Assembly (NCBI GenBank): GCA_949710005.1
Contig: OX453282.1
Location: forward strand, 22,574,341-22,638,340
DNA from: Ricordea florida
Lineage: Eukaryota > Cnidaria > Anthozoa > Corallimorpharia > Ricordeidae
Length of the DNA stretch: 64,000 nucleotides
Direction: 5' to 3'
Shown: piece after piece, positions 53,271 to 64,000 of the stretch
Numbering within the stretch: the first letter of the stretch is position 1
Layout: every line of letters begins with the position of its first letter
Notes under the pieces: model-generated
The model's input: only the letters and a program-made list of their open reading frames with translations
What the model was told of the DNA's origin: nothing
The model's database searches: none
Made by a program: the position numbers and the translations under genes

Positions 53271-53485
53271 ATTTAACTTATTATAATTATTTAACTTAGA
53301 AATATTAGAACTTATCATTGTAATTAGTGTATATTCCCTTCTTTTATTGTAACTTGTTCTTTGTAAGTATTTAAGTAATTCTGCGTGTGACTACTGCTCG
53401 CCTCGACTAGCTGTTGCTATCTGCGAGTAGTAGAGGATAAATTGTAAATATAAAAACAATAATAATAATAAACTGAAACTGAAAA

Positions 53486-55383
53486 CTAAATCACAACATA
53501 AATGTGGCCAGGGAGCTGAGTAGCTTTTCGAAATAAACATACAGTGAGTACATGACGCCAATTGTTTGACTACACTAGGCATCAGTTATAAGGCAGGTGG
53601 CAAGCATACAGTTGTTAAAAAATTTGATAACTTAACATAAGAATACAGGATTAAATGGAGCCAAAACCAAATGTAGTTCTGGTATCCTGCTGCTCACAGT
53701 CTGTGTGTTCAAAGTTTCTAATACATGTAGCAGGGTTCTTCTGAATAAGGTCTGACTTTTGTTGCCATGACATTGTCAATTTTATCATCATTATAGTTTT
53801 TGTTGCCTACAAGTCTATTCAATGTTTTCAACAGAAATATCCACATTGATTCTGCAACTGATAATGAACAAAACCATGTAGGATTGCCCAGCTGATGAAT
53901 CTAAGGCACCTGAATGGTAGTCCTCAACTTCGCACTATCCATCATCAATACCATCTTTTTTAGAATCAGTTATAACAGCTTCAATTGTTCAGTTTTGTTG
54001 GCATGTTCTTCGATAGATTCCTTGGAATATGGTGCATCTATTTGTTTACTCCTGGAGATTAGAAACACTTCCCAATCATTGTGTTCATTTATAGCTGCGC
54101 TATTTACATATTATTCAGCCACTTCTCCTCGACTTATCAGTATATGCTCATTTTAAAAGAGTTCATTGGTTTCAACACTTTCTTGGTCTAACACTTTAAA
54201 ATTATAATGGTGCTTGTGACTTAATTTTCTTTTCAATTTGATAAGAATTGCTTATAATTCATTTATAGGTGTAGATAGAGTGTAAACAACTGAATTCACA
54301 TCAGCTGGTACATTGAACATTGCTATCATAGAGATAATTCTCCACCTCTATTTAGGCATTCTGGTTTCACAGGAAATCACATTTTGGTAGCCTTAGAACA
54401 GACACACATGTATTGGACAACACTCAGAACAGATTGGCAACTTCCCATTGCTTACATGTAGGTTTGAATGGCAGGTTGGCTAAACCCATTCCATATTTTC
54501 TACACTAGTTTTACCAGTTATGCATGCAGCTAGTAAATTTTTTGTGCACTGACTTAGTGTCTTTGTTATCATCACACTTTGTAACTGATGATCTATACCA
54601 ACTGATCACAGCAAGTTCATAAATATACAGTTTCGCACTTAAAAGGCTGAATCACACTTTCATCATTAATACAGCAATACATCTGTTTTTATGCTTATTA
54701 ACTTCTTGTTTTTACAATGTAAATATGATGAGTCACACAACAGTAAGCAAAACAAGTAAGCCTACTTTTCCAACATGTTTACTTCAACACAATCTAGTTC
54801 ACTTCAAGGTAAATTCGGAAATCAATAGACAGAAAACTTTTCATTGAAAAGGCTTGTGGTGTATTGTATATAATATAACGCTTAATACATTTTCTACATG
54901 ACTTACTCTTTTCAAACCCTTTGATGACTTTGTTACATTGTAACCTTCATGGTTCTCCGTCACGGCAGGCGCCTCCATATTTACAACAGGAGTGCTCAAC
55001 GAATGTTTTTTCTAGAAAGGTGTTTTATTGCATGTTACGATGTTTTGCAATCTGCGGAGTCGTTTTTGGTTAATAATTAACTAGCGTGGGAAAAAAAGAG
55101 CCGCTCCTCACTGCCAGCAAGCAACGGTTATTCAATTATTTTAGCCAGCAAGCAAAGGCCTATTTACTCAGTTGTTGCCAGCAAGCTTTCAATTCCAAGG
55201 AAAAACTCCCAGCCAGGATTTTTATTGCGTTGTTTTGCCAGCGGCTTATTTTGACTTTTCAGATCTGCCAGCCAGGAAATTTATTTAGAAGTTGCTTTTC
55301 GCCAACATCTAATTTGAGTTTTTGTTATCTGTAGCCTGGATTTGTCATATTGGTGTGTGACATGACTCCTAAATCAGTACATG
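53486..55383. other. About 1.9 kb without a recognised gene
   Basis: AT-rich sequence with scattered short frames on both strands but no family signature, long ORF or clear repeat. A degenerate GCCAGCAAGC motif recurs about three times at 55110-55190 with a related GCCAGCCAGG later. Likely host intergenic or old intronic sequence; this is the end of the inferred duplicated unit. Confidence 0.5.
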
Positions 55384-56404
55384 ACGTTTTAAGCGTTTCC
55401 TCTCTGAAAAACGGTTCCTAGGTGGTGGTATTTGATTAATCCCAACTATACTACTCAACGTGGATTGCGGAGTCCCGCAGGGTTCCTGTCTGGGCTTCTT
55501 CTTAGACATCATCTACGCGAGTCCGTTGTGTGATATTCTGAAATAACGTCTGCCATCCCTTAACACCTATGTGGATGATACACAGCTTTATATACCTGCT
55601 GATAACCCCAGTGAGGCTGAGGCTGTGACAGATATTGACAATTGTATCCATGATGTTCGTGCATGGATGAAGGATGATAATCTGTCCTTAAATGATGACA
55701 AATCTAACTTTGTGATCATTGGTACAGAACGGCAGTTATCAAAGGTGTCTGTTGACAAGATTAAGGTTGGTCAGGTCGAGGTAACTCACGTCTCTTCGGT
55801 GCGCAATTTGGGTGCCTGGTTCGATACCCATCTGGACATATCCACTCACGTAACTAAAGCTTGCAATAGTGCTTTTTATTGTCTGCACAATATGACGCAC
55901 ATTACAAAGTATTTGGCTCAGGAATCTACTGAAAGGCTTGTCCACGCGTTCATTACAAGTAGGCTAGACTATTGCAATAGCTTGCTGTATGGTGTTTCTG
56001 AGTATCAGATCAGAAAAGTTCACAGAGTTATGAATGCGAGTGCACGGTTAGTTAACTGTGCGCCTGAGTATTGTCACATAACCCCCTTGCTACAAGAACT
56101 TCGTTGGTTACCAGTGCGTTTGCGTATAGACTTTACGATTCTTCTTATCACATATAAGATACTTCAGGGTTTAGTCCCTAGCTATCTTGTAGATATGGTT
56201 TCGATCTTGCAGGCTTAGCATTATCAACTGCGGCAGAATGACAATGGTATATTGTTGGCCAGCCCGCGGTTAAAAACGAAAAAGACTATGGGTGATCGCG
56301 CGTTCATGGTTGCAGTCTTGTGGAACGATCTTTCCTTGTCAGTGAGGCAAGTTCCGAACGTTAACACTTTTAAGACTCGTTTATTTTCTAAGGTCTCTTG
56401 TTAG
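55384..56404 (+). pseudogene. LINE reverse transcriptase fragment (copy 2)
   Basis: Repeat of 25832-26852 with the same in-frame stops: GVPQGSCLG, YVDDTQLY, C-terminal tail ending at 56404. No difference from copy 1 noted. Confidence 0.85.
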
Positions 56405-57204
56405 ATTTTATTGGAAGTCAAATTCTTGTATTTATTTTAGGCTTTCTTAGGCTTTCTTACGCTTTTCATTATTTTTATAGAAAAATCGCAATATAAGTAA
56501 TAACAAGACGCATATCTGCGTGAACTTGGGCATCTTTCCTGGCATATCGAGCTATAAATGCCAGGAAATCGACATGGTGAAGTCTTAGTTGTCTCTTGTC
56601 AATTGTTTCATAGATCTAGCATAGTGTTGTATATTGCCCGCTCTCCGTTTTTTTTTTTGATATACATGTAGCATGGTTCTCGACAGGTTCACTCAGGAAT
56701 GTTCGCTCGTAAATTGATCTCTCGTAAAGTCCGCGGAGCGACCCTTTCAAAATACGCTCAAAAACGTTTAGTGTGGGTCTACCGCAAACGGCGTGTGCAT
56801 TCGTATGTGGTTTGAGCCTAGAGGAAATCATAGTATTCGTGCTTGCGACGCTTGAGATAAATCCACCATTTTTTACCATGTGCTGATGTGCGTACGTGCG
56901 CATGCGCAGAGACAACAAGCAGGGACGCAAAGGGACGCATGCGTTTTAAGGCCCAGGTGGCGATTTGTGACTGAACGCAAACAAAAATGAAGGGCAATTT
57001 TAAATTTGGGCTCCCTTTGGGACACGCCCAAGTAAATATTATTATTAGTAGTAGTATTATTGTTATTATAAATATTGTCTACGGGGTGGCCCAGATAGCA
57101 AAGTAGACGTTTTGAACTTTGCTTTGCTGCCTGAAGAACATTCATCTCACCTACAGAAGACATGTAATAATTAAACTCATTTTAAACGAACTGGCTTCCA
57201 CGCA

Positions 57205-57522
57205 AGTAAGTAAGTGAGTGAGTAAGTGAATAAGTGATTAAGTAATTGAGTAAGTTAGTACGTAAGTGAGTTCAAAAGTGAGTAAGTAAGAAAGTAATTG
57301 AGTGAGTGCGTAAGTACGTGAGTAAGTAAATGAGTAAGTGAGTAAGCAAGTAGGTGAGTAAGTGAGTAAGTGAGTAAAAAAGTGAGTAAGTAAGAAAGTA
57401 AGGAAGTGACTAAGTGAGTAAGTACGTCAGTGAGTACGTAAGTGAGTAAGTGCGTAAGTGAGTAAGTAAGTGGGTGAGCAAGTAAGTAAGTGATCATGAG
57501 TAAGTGAGTAAGTGAGTAAACT
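57205..57522. repeat. GTAA/GTGA minisatellite (copy 2)
   Basis: Same sequence and length as 27653-27970. The lack of unit-number change in a fast-evolving minisatellite argues for a very young duplication or an artefact. The non-coding flanks 56405-57204 and 57523-58151 equal those of copy 1, including the hairpin at 57901-57989. Confidence 0.93.
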
Positions 57523-58151
57523 ATTTCTAGAGGGTAACACTAAATAGGTAAAAGCTAATGAACTTGTAGCCCTCAAGAATGAGAGAAAATTACAGAATTC
57601 GAAGACTAGAAAACATAAAAACTATCTGATCTAAAAATTCTATTGAATATTAAATTAAGTTGACATCAAGCTTTATTACATCCATCTTGAAACCACGGTT
57701 GATCCCTGCAATTTGATTGGCCCACAGCAGTGTGATTTATTCACGAATTGCACCATTTTTTGCTCTAAATCGCATCATTTTTAAGTCACTCTTTTTCAAA
57801 AACCAAGCTTCTGAAATAGATAAATAAATAAGTAGTATTGACAAAAAACTGTGTAAATGGATGTAATAAAGTTGTAATTGAACTTCGTGTTGTGCAAATT
57901 TTGGTCTGAAATCATACTTGTGATTTCAAATCGAACTCACGCTGTGCGCTCGTTCGATATTTGAAATCACGCGTATTATTTTAGACCAAGTTCGAACTTT
58001 TAGGACTCTTAAAGTTCGATCTTTTAGAACTGCTAAATAATTGTAACAGTTAAAATTGTTGTAATTATATAGGGCACTTTAAAATAATTGTAATATGTAA
58101 TTTTATTATTGATTGCTAATATTGATCCAAGTGATTTAGCCTAAGCTGTTC

Positions 58152-59201
58152 TTTAAAAATTACATTAATAAACTCTATGCAGGAAGAGAATCTTTACGTC
58201 TTAATTCTAAATATAACTTATTCCAAAGTTTGCAAGCTCTAACTAGGAGGGACTTTCCACTTTCTGTCTCGCGTACATACTTAGGACAAACTAAGTTAAA
58301 CTTAGCACATCAGATCTAGTATTTCTTGAATGGACTTGAGTATTAACAGTAAAATGTTTGATTAAGATACCCTGAATAAGTTTGAAAACTAGAGACCAAC
58401 GTACTTATCTTATTTTCTTCATAAAAAGGAATCCATTTTAACTTACTAAATAATTGTACAGATGGCGAATCTCTATCAGCAGACAGAATAACCCTAGCTG
58501 CTCTTTTTTGCAGCTTCAATACTCTATTCAAAGAATCTTTATCACAACATGATGAGATAACACTAGCGTAGGTTATTATAGGATGAATTATCGAATTGTA
58601 CTATAACAGTCTTTGCCTAAGAGGCAGAAAAACTCTTGATTTTTCCGAGCAGCGCTATACGTTAAGAGAGCTTCTTAAAAATTTTATCAACAAGTTAACT
58701 AAGAGTAACAGAGTAGCACTTCAAACATTGCTCACTAGTTCATGATCACTAAACTTCACTGATGGTTGAAAATCCAATTGGGATTCAAGTCTCTTGCCGG
58801 TCACGGTCATTACATTGTCTTGTCTACATTAATGGGAAGTTTGTTTGTAGGTCCAGTTTAGGATTTCAGCTACAGATGAATTACTGAGGTCACATTCAAG
58901 TTTATGCAAAGACTTATAGGTAGAGCAGGTAATGGTCGTATCATCAGCATACAAATCTGTCTGCGCTGTAATAAAAAGTGACCGATCATTGATAAATAAG
59001 TTGAAGAAAACAGGACCCAAAATAGATCCTTGTGGTACTCCACGGTTAACATAGGCCAAAGACGAATTCTTGCCAGCAATGCAGACCAACTGACCTCTAC
59101 CCAAGAGATATGGCTATCATATGCTCTGTCGGCAACGCCATAAGTCTCCAACTTCAGCGATAATAAATTGTGGTCAACCATGTTGAAAGCTTTACAGCAG
59201 T
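58152..59201 (-). pseudogene. LINE reverse transcriptase, 3' half (copy 2)
   Basis: Repeat of 28600-29649, again cut at KAFNMVDHN by the left end of an element C copy. Confidence 0.87.
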
Positions 59202-59496
59202 AGTAGTTGTATTGTGGGCATTCTGGCGCAATTTCATTTTCGATCGATTTTTTTGCGAATTCGTGGTTTTGGGTGTGGTCGATTTTGTCAGATGGGCGTG
59301 GCCAAAAAGGTTATGCATAATTAATTGGGTCGAGTCGAGTTTGACTTGTTTGATTTTCGATCGATGACTTTTTCCGTCGAGTGTCAATTTTTTCGTTTGG
59401 ATCATTGATGTCCTTTGGGGGTGGGGTGGGGGCCGAGTTGGTAAAGTGGGATTTTGTGTCGAGGTTGGTACCTCTTGGCATACGCAAACGAAATGG
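59202..59496 (+). repeat. Element C' left terminal inverted repeat
   Basis: Identical to 29650-29944 by inspection; the partner repeat is outside the window. Confidence 0.93.
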
Positions 59497-60089
59497 TTTA
59501 CTGGTACCGTCAGGCATACTTGAACGAAATGTCAAACGGAATGGCTTACATGGATGACATTAACATGCCAACGTTAATCAGCTTTCTCTATGACAACGTG
59601 GACCGTTTAGGAGTTTATGATTTTCTAGAAAAGAACAAATCAAGTATATTACGTAGGGTGACTAGTTTCAACCAGTGTTTGTTCGGGAAGGTTAGTCTTA
59701 CATTTACCATGGCTTATTTTTCTATTGGCGACAACGAGATTGCTTGTGAATTTTCGAAAGACTTTGACAAGTTGTGTGTCAAGGACATCGCTGAGGACTT
59801 ATGTAAGGGCGCGGAAGATTTAACTCTGTTTGGTATGATGGACGCTGACCTTGAACGGCCATATTCTGTCGATTACCTTCTTATCGGAGATCTTGTAGTT
59901 AACGTGTACACAAGTTTCAAAGACGAGTTGTTGCATGAGGCTTGGAAGGTCCAGCACAGACGTATTTTCCGAAATGAAATTTGGGTAGAACTAATGTCTG
60001 TTGCATGGCATTCAAGTAGGTTTGTATACTGGTGTCTTGATGTGGAAGAGTTCCAAGAGGTGAAGGAGCGTTGGGGGACTCACTGGTAA
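59493..60089 (+). CDS. Terminal WHPxR-family protein (C')
   Basis: 198 aa, copy of 29941-30537 with one change, Asp to Tyr in the PYSVDYLLIGD segment (59874). Same start context at the repeat edge, and the same hairpin follows at 60103-60129. Confidence 0.72.
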   Translation: MVYWYRQAYLNEMSNGMAYMDDINMPTLISFLYDNVDRLGVYDFLEKNKSSILRRVTSFNQCLFGKVSLTFTMAYFSIGDNEIACEFSKDFDKLCVKDIAEDLCKGAEDLTLFGMMDADLERPYSVDYLLIGDLVVNVYTSFKDELLHEAWKVQHRRIFRNEIWVELMSVAWHSSRFVYWCLDVEEFQEVKERWGTHW

Positions 60090-60171
60090 TCATGCATGAT
60101 ATTTTTGTAACATGGATCGTGTTACAAAAGTGTAACTGGTGGTCGATGGGTATACTGTGGTGGTATACACA

Positions 60172-60594
60172 ATGGATTGTGATCAAGCTAAACCAAGAAA
60201 ACGGTGTCCACATGGCAGACAGAGATATCGTTGTAAGGGGTGTGGTGGCGGAGGGATTTGTCAACATGATAGGTACAAGGCTGTTTGTAAAGTATGTAGT
60301 GGTTCTCAGCTTTGTCATCATGACAGGCAAAAGTACTATTGTAAAGAGTGTGGTGGTGCTGGAATTTGTCAACATAGCAGGCAAAAGTATTATTGTAGAG
60401 AATGTGGTGGTGCGGGTATCTGCCTACATGATAGACAGAGAGGTCTTTGTAAAGAGTGTAGCCCTCATCGTTATTGTAAACATGGTAGAATTAAGACTAA
60501 TAATAAGAAATGGATGTGCCATTTGTGTAGTGGAGAGTATGTTTGTCGTCATGTTAAGCTACGGAAGGATTGTGAAAAGTGTGGGCCTTTGTGA
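60172..60594 (+). CDS. Tandem zinc-repeat protein (C')
   Basis: 140 aa, copy of 30620-31042 with the same C-x-H-x6-C-x2-C repeats. Hairpin at 60609-60633 follows. Confidence 0.75.
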   Translation: MDCDQAKPRKRCPHGRQRYRCKGCGGGGICQHDRYKAVCKVCSGSQLCHHDRQKYYCKECGGAGICQHSRQKYYCRECGGAGICLHDRQRGLCKECSPHRYCKHGRIKTNNKKWMCHLCSGEYVCRHVKLRKDCEKCGPL

Positions 60595-60661
60595 GGGATC
60601 CAAAGACATTTGTAACGCGCTTCACGTTACAAAAGTTCATTCAATCATTAGACATAAACGA

Positions 60662-61030
60662 CTATAACCTCTTTCTTGTATTTCCTACCAACTTAATAGC
60701 GGATTTGGTACCTGGTGAGTAAACACAAGAAGGTAAGGCCAATACATGCGTCGCACACTCCATGATCTGCCTATTGCGAATTGGCCCAGCCGCCTTGCCA
60801 TAATAGTCCCATTGAGGTTCAAAAGCTTTGAATGGGATCTCCTTTTCAGTGGCAAAATCCATGGCCAGTTCATCAACTCCTTCAGTACCCCCAGACACAA
60901 TCAATTGTATGTCTGAGAGATCCAGCTTCCATTTCTTGAGGGCTTTACGTATTTGCTCTTTCAAGAAGGACATGTCATTGAAGTATCTGCTGCCAACGAT
61001 TGCCAATGATGTCATGATCTGCGAGGCCAT
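60662..61030 (-). CDS. SLOG-superfamily protein, DUF2493/YspA-like (C')
   Basis: 122 aa, copy of 31110-31478; the SGGTEGVDELA and GKAAGPIRN motifs are unchanged. Confidence 0.82.
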   Translation of the reverse strand: MASQIMTSLAIVGSRYFNDMSFLKEQIRKALKKWKLDLSDIQLIVSGGTEGVDELAMDFATEKEIPFKAFEPQWDYYGKAAGPIRNRQIMECATHVLALPSCVYSPGTKSAIKLVGNTRKRL

Positions 61031-61056
61031 GATCTATGGTTTGGCAATTTCAATTT

Positions 61057-62589
61057 TTATCTGAAGAGCATCCAAGCGGCAATTCCAACTCCAACGATTA
61101 ACAGTATCAGGTTGGTTTCATGATTGGTGTTTGTCTCTTCTTTGATTTCTGTACGAGGATGAATCGTTGGTGTTGTTGAACGTTTAGTCTCTACAATTGC
61201 ATGTGGCAACTTGACCTTTGAAGACCCCAGATTATGGTTGATCCCCACAGTCTTAGTCTCTAGGTTTATGTTTGTGTTGACACCAAATTTCATTCCATCA
61301 GTGGCCTTCATGAGGTTGTTGTTATACCCGACCACACTCTCCGTGTTTATGATCATGTTACTGGGCATCAACCACACTCCAGGAGCAATGGCCAAATCAA
61401 GTCTTAATTTAGCCTCTTGAGTGGCCAGTTGGTACCTTTGGATCGAACTCGAAATGTCATTCTCGATCACACTACTCTCAAACAGGGCCAAGAATTCTTG
61501 TTGGGTCTCAATTGCTCCACCACCAGTGCCTACAATCGAGTTTCTAGTGTTGACTTGTGCTCCCAATACGCAGTAAACAAAGGCCTCAGCAGACCGATTC
61601 AATCTGCCTAGCCCAGCCTTGGTGAGTCCATAGCCACTCGTTGGTATGAACCAAGCATACTTGTAATCAGCAAAGTCATCATTACGTATGAATGAGATGA
61701 GGTCACCCTTTTCCTTCTTACCCCCATCATCAGCGAATTTGCCACCTTCACCAGGCCATTGATCAGCATCTTTGTCGTAATTTCTTACCATATGGACATT
61801 TTGGTATCCTCCACCTACTCCATGGTATCCAGCCCCATAATCGATGAATATGTCACCCAACCCTCCGTTTCGTCCACCTTTCCATCTGAAGTCAGAGTTG
61901 TTTGAGATGCCAAATTCAGCGCACAATCGTTGATATGCGACTTTGCTGTAAGGGTTGTTGTTGATTACAAAGGGTTGCTCATCAGGCAGTGGAAGACTCA
62001 GTTCATACAATATTCGTCTTACGGTGAAATACACATGAAACTTGATGAAGCTACTCACGACTTTGGGGTAGTTGAGGCTTTCAAAGGGGCTTATCCCACA
62101 GCCAGAGGTCGCACACCACACTGCAAAGTTCAGTTGTTGTGGCCAGTAGTTCATGTCGGGGGCGTTCAACCACTTTCGACTTTGTTTCCCAAACTTGAAA
62201 GTTACAACTTGGGAGGTGAAAACATTACGCATCTTGCCGGTGAATTTCTTCGTATTGGACACGTATATGTCCAGCGAGGTCAGCATGCTTGTGGTGTTAC
62301 TGGTGGGGCTGTCAAAGTCAACGGCGGGTATCGGGTAGTATCGTTTGGTCATGGTTAGGCTTGTTGGGAATGAGTTCAGGGCGGTCAGTCCAAGATCAAT
62401 CCAGAGTCGCGATTTCAAACTTGGTTGCATCCCATCAGTCCATGTCTTGCCAGTGGGGTCATCATAGGACATGACTGTCATACCGTTATGTTTCCAACTA
62501 ATGTAACCCCCATATAGATCGTTCACAAATTTGAATTGGTCACGATCAGCCTTTGGGTACCTAGTTCTGAAGTCATCGAGTAAGCCCAT
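61057..62589 (-). CDS. Tail-anchored Polinton-like structural protein (C')
   Basis: 510 aa, copy of 31505-33037, intact with the C-terminal anchor. Confidence 0.82.
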   Translation of the reverse strand: MGLLDDFRTRYPKADRDQFKFVNDLYGGYISWKHNGMTVMSYDDPTGKTWTDGMQPSLKSRLWIDLGLTALNSFPTSLTMTKRYYPIPAVDFDSPTSNTTSMLTSLDIYVSNTKKFTGKMRNVFTSQVVTFKFGKQSRKWLNAPDMNYWPQQLNFAVWCATSGCGISPFESLNYPKVVSSFIKFHVYFTVRRILYELSLPLPDEQPFVINNNPYSKVAYQRLCAEFGISNNSDFRWKGGRNGGLGDIFIDYGAGYHGVGGGYQNVHMVRNYDKDADQWPGEGGKFADDGGKKEKGDLISFIRNDDFADYKYAWFIPTSGYGLTKAGLGRLNRSAEAFVYCVLGAQVNTRNSIVGTGGGAIETQQEFLALFESSVIENDISSSIQRYQLATQEAKLRLDLAIAPGVWLMPSNMIINTESVVGYNNNLMKATDGMKFGVNTNINLETKTVGINHNLGSSKVKLPHAIVETKRSTTPTIHPRTEIKEETNTNHETNLILLIVGVGIAAWMLFR

Positions 62590-62647
62590 CTTCTATCCAG
62601 AATTTGGGTAGAAGAGTTCAAACTTTTAAAACATTAGAGGCATATGA

Positions 62648-62851
62648 TTAATCAAGAAGGAATGACGACATGACACGAAAAACTTCAATCACAGCACACA
62701 CCGTCAAAATTTTTACTCCAAAATTTAACGTGTTTTTTATTTTTTCAATATCTTCTTCTGTTCTTTCAACACTTTCTTCCAGTCTTTCAACATTTTCTTC
62801 TGCTTTTGCCAAGTCACACTCCAATTGATTTTTAGTTTGACTGTTTTCCAT
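62648..62851 (-). CDS. Small coiled-coil single-TM protein (C')
   Basis: 67 aa, copy of 33096-33299, between the same two hairpin blocks (62590-62614 and 62864-62886). Confidence 0.6.
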   Translation of the reverse strand: MENSQTKNQLECDLAKAEENVERLEESVERTEEDIEKIKNTLNFGVKILTVCAVIEVFRVMSSFLLD

Positions 62852-62911
62852 GGTTGTGTATTTTTCTATCCAGAATTTGGGTAGAAGAGTTCAAACCTTT
62901 AAGCCATTAGT

Positions 62912-63145
62912 TTATGTAGATTCATCAATCAATCCTAAATCTGTCCACAATAGTCTTTTCAAAGAGGGTTGTAAATCATCAATATATGTTTTGTCATCGG
63001 GGTTCTCAGACATGACTGTCATACCGTTATGTTTCCAACTAATGTAAGCCCTAAATCGATCAATATAAAGGCTAAATTTATACCGTTTAGCCTTTGGATA
63101 CTTGTTTCTGAAATCACATATTAAGTCCATCGGTATTGGATGCAT
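62912..63145 (-). pseudogene. Truncated duplicate of the 510-aa N-terminus (C')
   Basis: 77 aa, copy of 33360-33593. Confidence 0.65.
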
Positions 63146-63215
63146 GGTTGTGTTACTAGTATATCAACTTTTTAAGTCTATTTGGTCTAGTAGATGTGTT
63201 TCTCATATACGAAAG

Positions 63216-63815
63216 TTATGGTCCTCCTTTTAGTTCTTTGAGGATTTCTTCGCGAACTCTCTGCCTCAACACCAATGGGTCCTCTCCACTCACATTTTTT
63301 TGAGCCTTAGCACGTATCTCAGCCTTGAGCTTTTCGAATTTCTTGAGTTCGTCCATGATCAACGAGAATTCTGAGTCAGAGATCGTATTGTCACGGAGGG
63401 CTTTGGAAACCAGGTCTTCAATGGTGCTTATCTTGGATCTGGCCAGTGTGATGGTGTTTTGATGCTTCACAGCTTTCTGGGACAGTCTCTTGGATATTTG
63501 TTGACATGCTATGGATGCGCACACAAATACACCACTCACCACACCCAATGGTACAGATGCGACGATTCCGACTCCACTAAGCGTTGTGCCCAATCCACCA
63601 GCCGCCAAGATGCAGGACATTATACCACAGGTCGAGCTTACATTCATGAGTGTGCCCTTGGATCGGTTGTATTTTTTGAGTACTGTCTCGTAGTGGTTTA
63701 ATTCAGACTTTAGCTTGTTCAAAGCATCGCAACATTGTTGAAGTCTGAATGATGGTCCATCAGTGGGAGGTGCAGTGGCTTCCAAGTTGGGGTAAATCGC
63801 CTTATATGCATCCAT
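63216..63815 (-). CDS. Coiled-coil protein with glycine-rich membrane hairpin (C')
   Basis: 199 aa, copy of 33664-34263. Confidence 0.76.
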   Translation of the reverse strand: MDAYKAIYPNLEATAPPTDGPSFRLQQCCDALNKLKSELNHYETVLKKYNRSKGTLMNVSSTCGIMSCILAAGGLGTTLSGVGIVASVPLGVVSGVFVCASIACQQISKRLSQKAVKHQNTITLARSKISTIEDLVSKALRDNTISDSEFSLIMDELKKFEKLKAEIRAKAQKNVSGEDPLVLRQRVREEILKELKGGP

Positions 63816-63846
63816 TTTGGAGTGAACATCACTTACTTTTAAGATG

Positions 63847-64000
63847 TTATCTGAATCGTAAACTGAATGTGATGGGGGACCCCTTCAGATCAAGTTTCTT
63901 CCATCCAATGTCGAGGATGCTTAAGTCGAAGTGGGTTAGTAGACTCTCATGGTTTTGGACTGGCATGGCCGGGTAATCCTGTGATGGTATGTTGGCAAGG
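63847..64000 (-). CDS. Penton-like minor capsid protein, C-terminal part (C')
   Basis: C-terminal about 50 residues of the copy of 34295-34927, including the final FDLSILDIGWKK and ITFSLRF strands; the rest lies beyond the right edge. Confidence 0.6.
   Translation of the reverse strand, partial: LANIPSQDYPAMPVQNHESLLTHFDLSILDIGWKKLDLKGSPITFSLRFR

Larger units (their letters stand above)
48931..53485 (+). mobile_element. Nearly full-length two-ORF LINE (CR1/L2-like)
   Basis: Contains ORF1 (49031-49834), ORF2 with endonuclease and RT (49831-53063), a 3' UTR with a duplicated 128-bp segment, and a short AATAAT microsatellite tail (about 53457-53471). The exact 5' boundary and target duplication were not found. 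One frameshift and one nonsense codon in ORF2, so it is inactive, but it is much better preserved than the other LINEs here. Confidence 0.85.
55384..64000. repeat. Tandem duplication, copy 2 (of 25832-34448)
   Basis: Begins at ACGTTTTAAGCG, matching 25832, and follows copy 1 at offset 29,552 to the right edge. The flank is CAGTACATG here and AGACATGTTA at copy 1, giving ACATG microhomology at the junction. Only one difference was noted (59874 T versus 30322 G). Confidence 0.95.
59202..64000. mobile_element. Element C', left part of a second copy of C
   Basis: Same insertion point in the same LINE as C, so it arose by duplication of the locus and not by a second transposition. Truncated by the window edge inside the penton-like gene. 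Confidence 0.93.

Noticed and set aside
1-64000. Free viral genome, bacterial contig or prophage
   Set aside because: Target duplications, nested insertions, LINEs with APE-type endonuclease, microsatellites and a MITE show integrated eukaryotic chromosomal DNA.
1-64000. tRNA, rRNA or other structured RNA genes
   Set aside because: No cloverleaf or rRNA-like sequence was recognised by eye; a covariance-model scan was not possible here.

Overview
The window looks like repeat-rich nuclear DNA from an animal. It holds non-LTR retrotransposons with APE-type endonuclease and reverse transcriptase, microsatellites and a MITE-like element. Most of it, though, is three separate Polinton/Maverick-like virus-like elements plus the start of a fourth, near-identical copy. 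The small conserved membrane proteins and the LINE families resemble ones I associate with cnidarians (corals, anemones, Hydra). That host call is recollection and inference, not proof. I see no ordinary host gene.

Element A (1-3698 and 18687 to about 25.8 kb, GC-rich, left end outside the window) carries an integrase, a protein-primed-type family B DNA polymerase, a packaging ATPase, a probable double-jelly-roll major capsid protein and a set of small membrane proteins. Its ATPase, integrase and polymerase are broken by stops and frameshifts. Element B (3699-18686, AT-rich, about 15.0 kb) is a complete related element inserted inside A, exactly between A's ATPase gene and the next gene. It has 497/496-bp near-identical terminal inverted repeats, a 5-bp target duplication (TATAT) and no broken gene. 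Element C (29650-47503, 17.85 kb) has 295-bp inverted repeats and a 5-bp target duplication (GCAGT). It sits inside the reverse transcriptase gene of a minus-strand LINE. Its capsid and polymerase genes each carry one frameshift.

A, B and C share a morphogenesis module in fixed order: capsid, ATPase, 171-192-aa protein, basic single-TM protein, 72-aa two-TM protein, 130-143-aa protein. They also share a coiled-coil/TM protein and a 510-525-aa tail-anchored protein, and each has a convergent integrase/polymerase pair with overlapping 3' ends. Nearly all the shared proteins of unknown role are membrane proteins. No adenain-type protease was found. The polymerases are of two kinds: B and C carry an endonuclease-VII-like HNH insert, while A has a restriction-nuclease-like segment. 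Modules have therefore been exchanged. Element C adds an RPB6-like RNA polymerase subunit, a SLOG/DUF2493 protein, a possible ssDNA-binding protein and zinc-repeat proteins. Nearly every sizeable intergenic gap in C holds a hairpin with 8-10-bp arms and a loop of about 7 nt, together with a CTTTAA-type motif upstream of the start codon.

From 25.8 to 29.65 kb there are LINE remnants, a minisatellite and a hairpin element. From 47.5 to 55.4 kb there are the other half of the interrupted LINE, another LINE fragment, a MITE-like element, a nearly full-length two-ORF LINE (about 48.9-53.5 kb) and about 1.9 kb with no recognisable gene. From 55384 to the end, the sequence repeats 25832-34448 almost exactly (offset 29552). 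This is either a very recent tandem duplication or an assembly/haplotype artefact, and it contains the left part of a second copy of element C (C').
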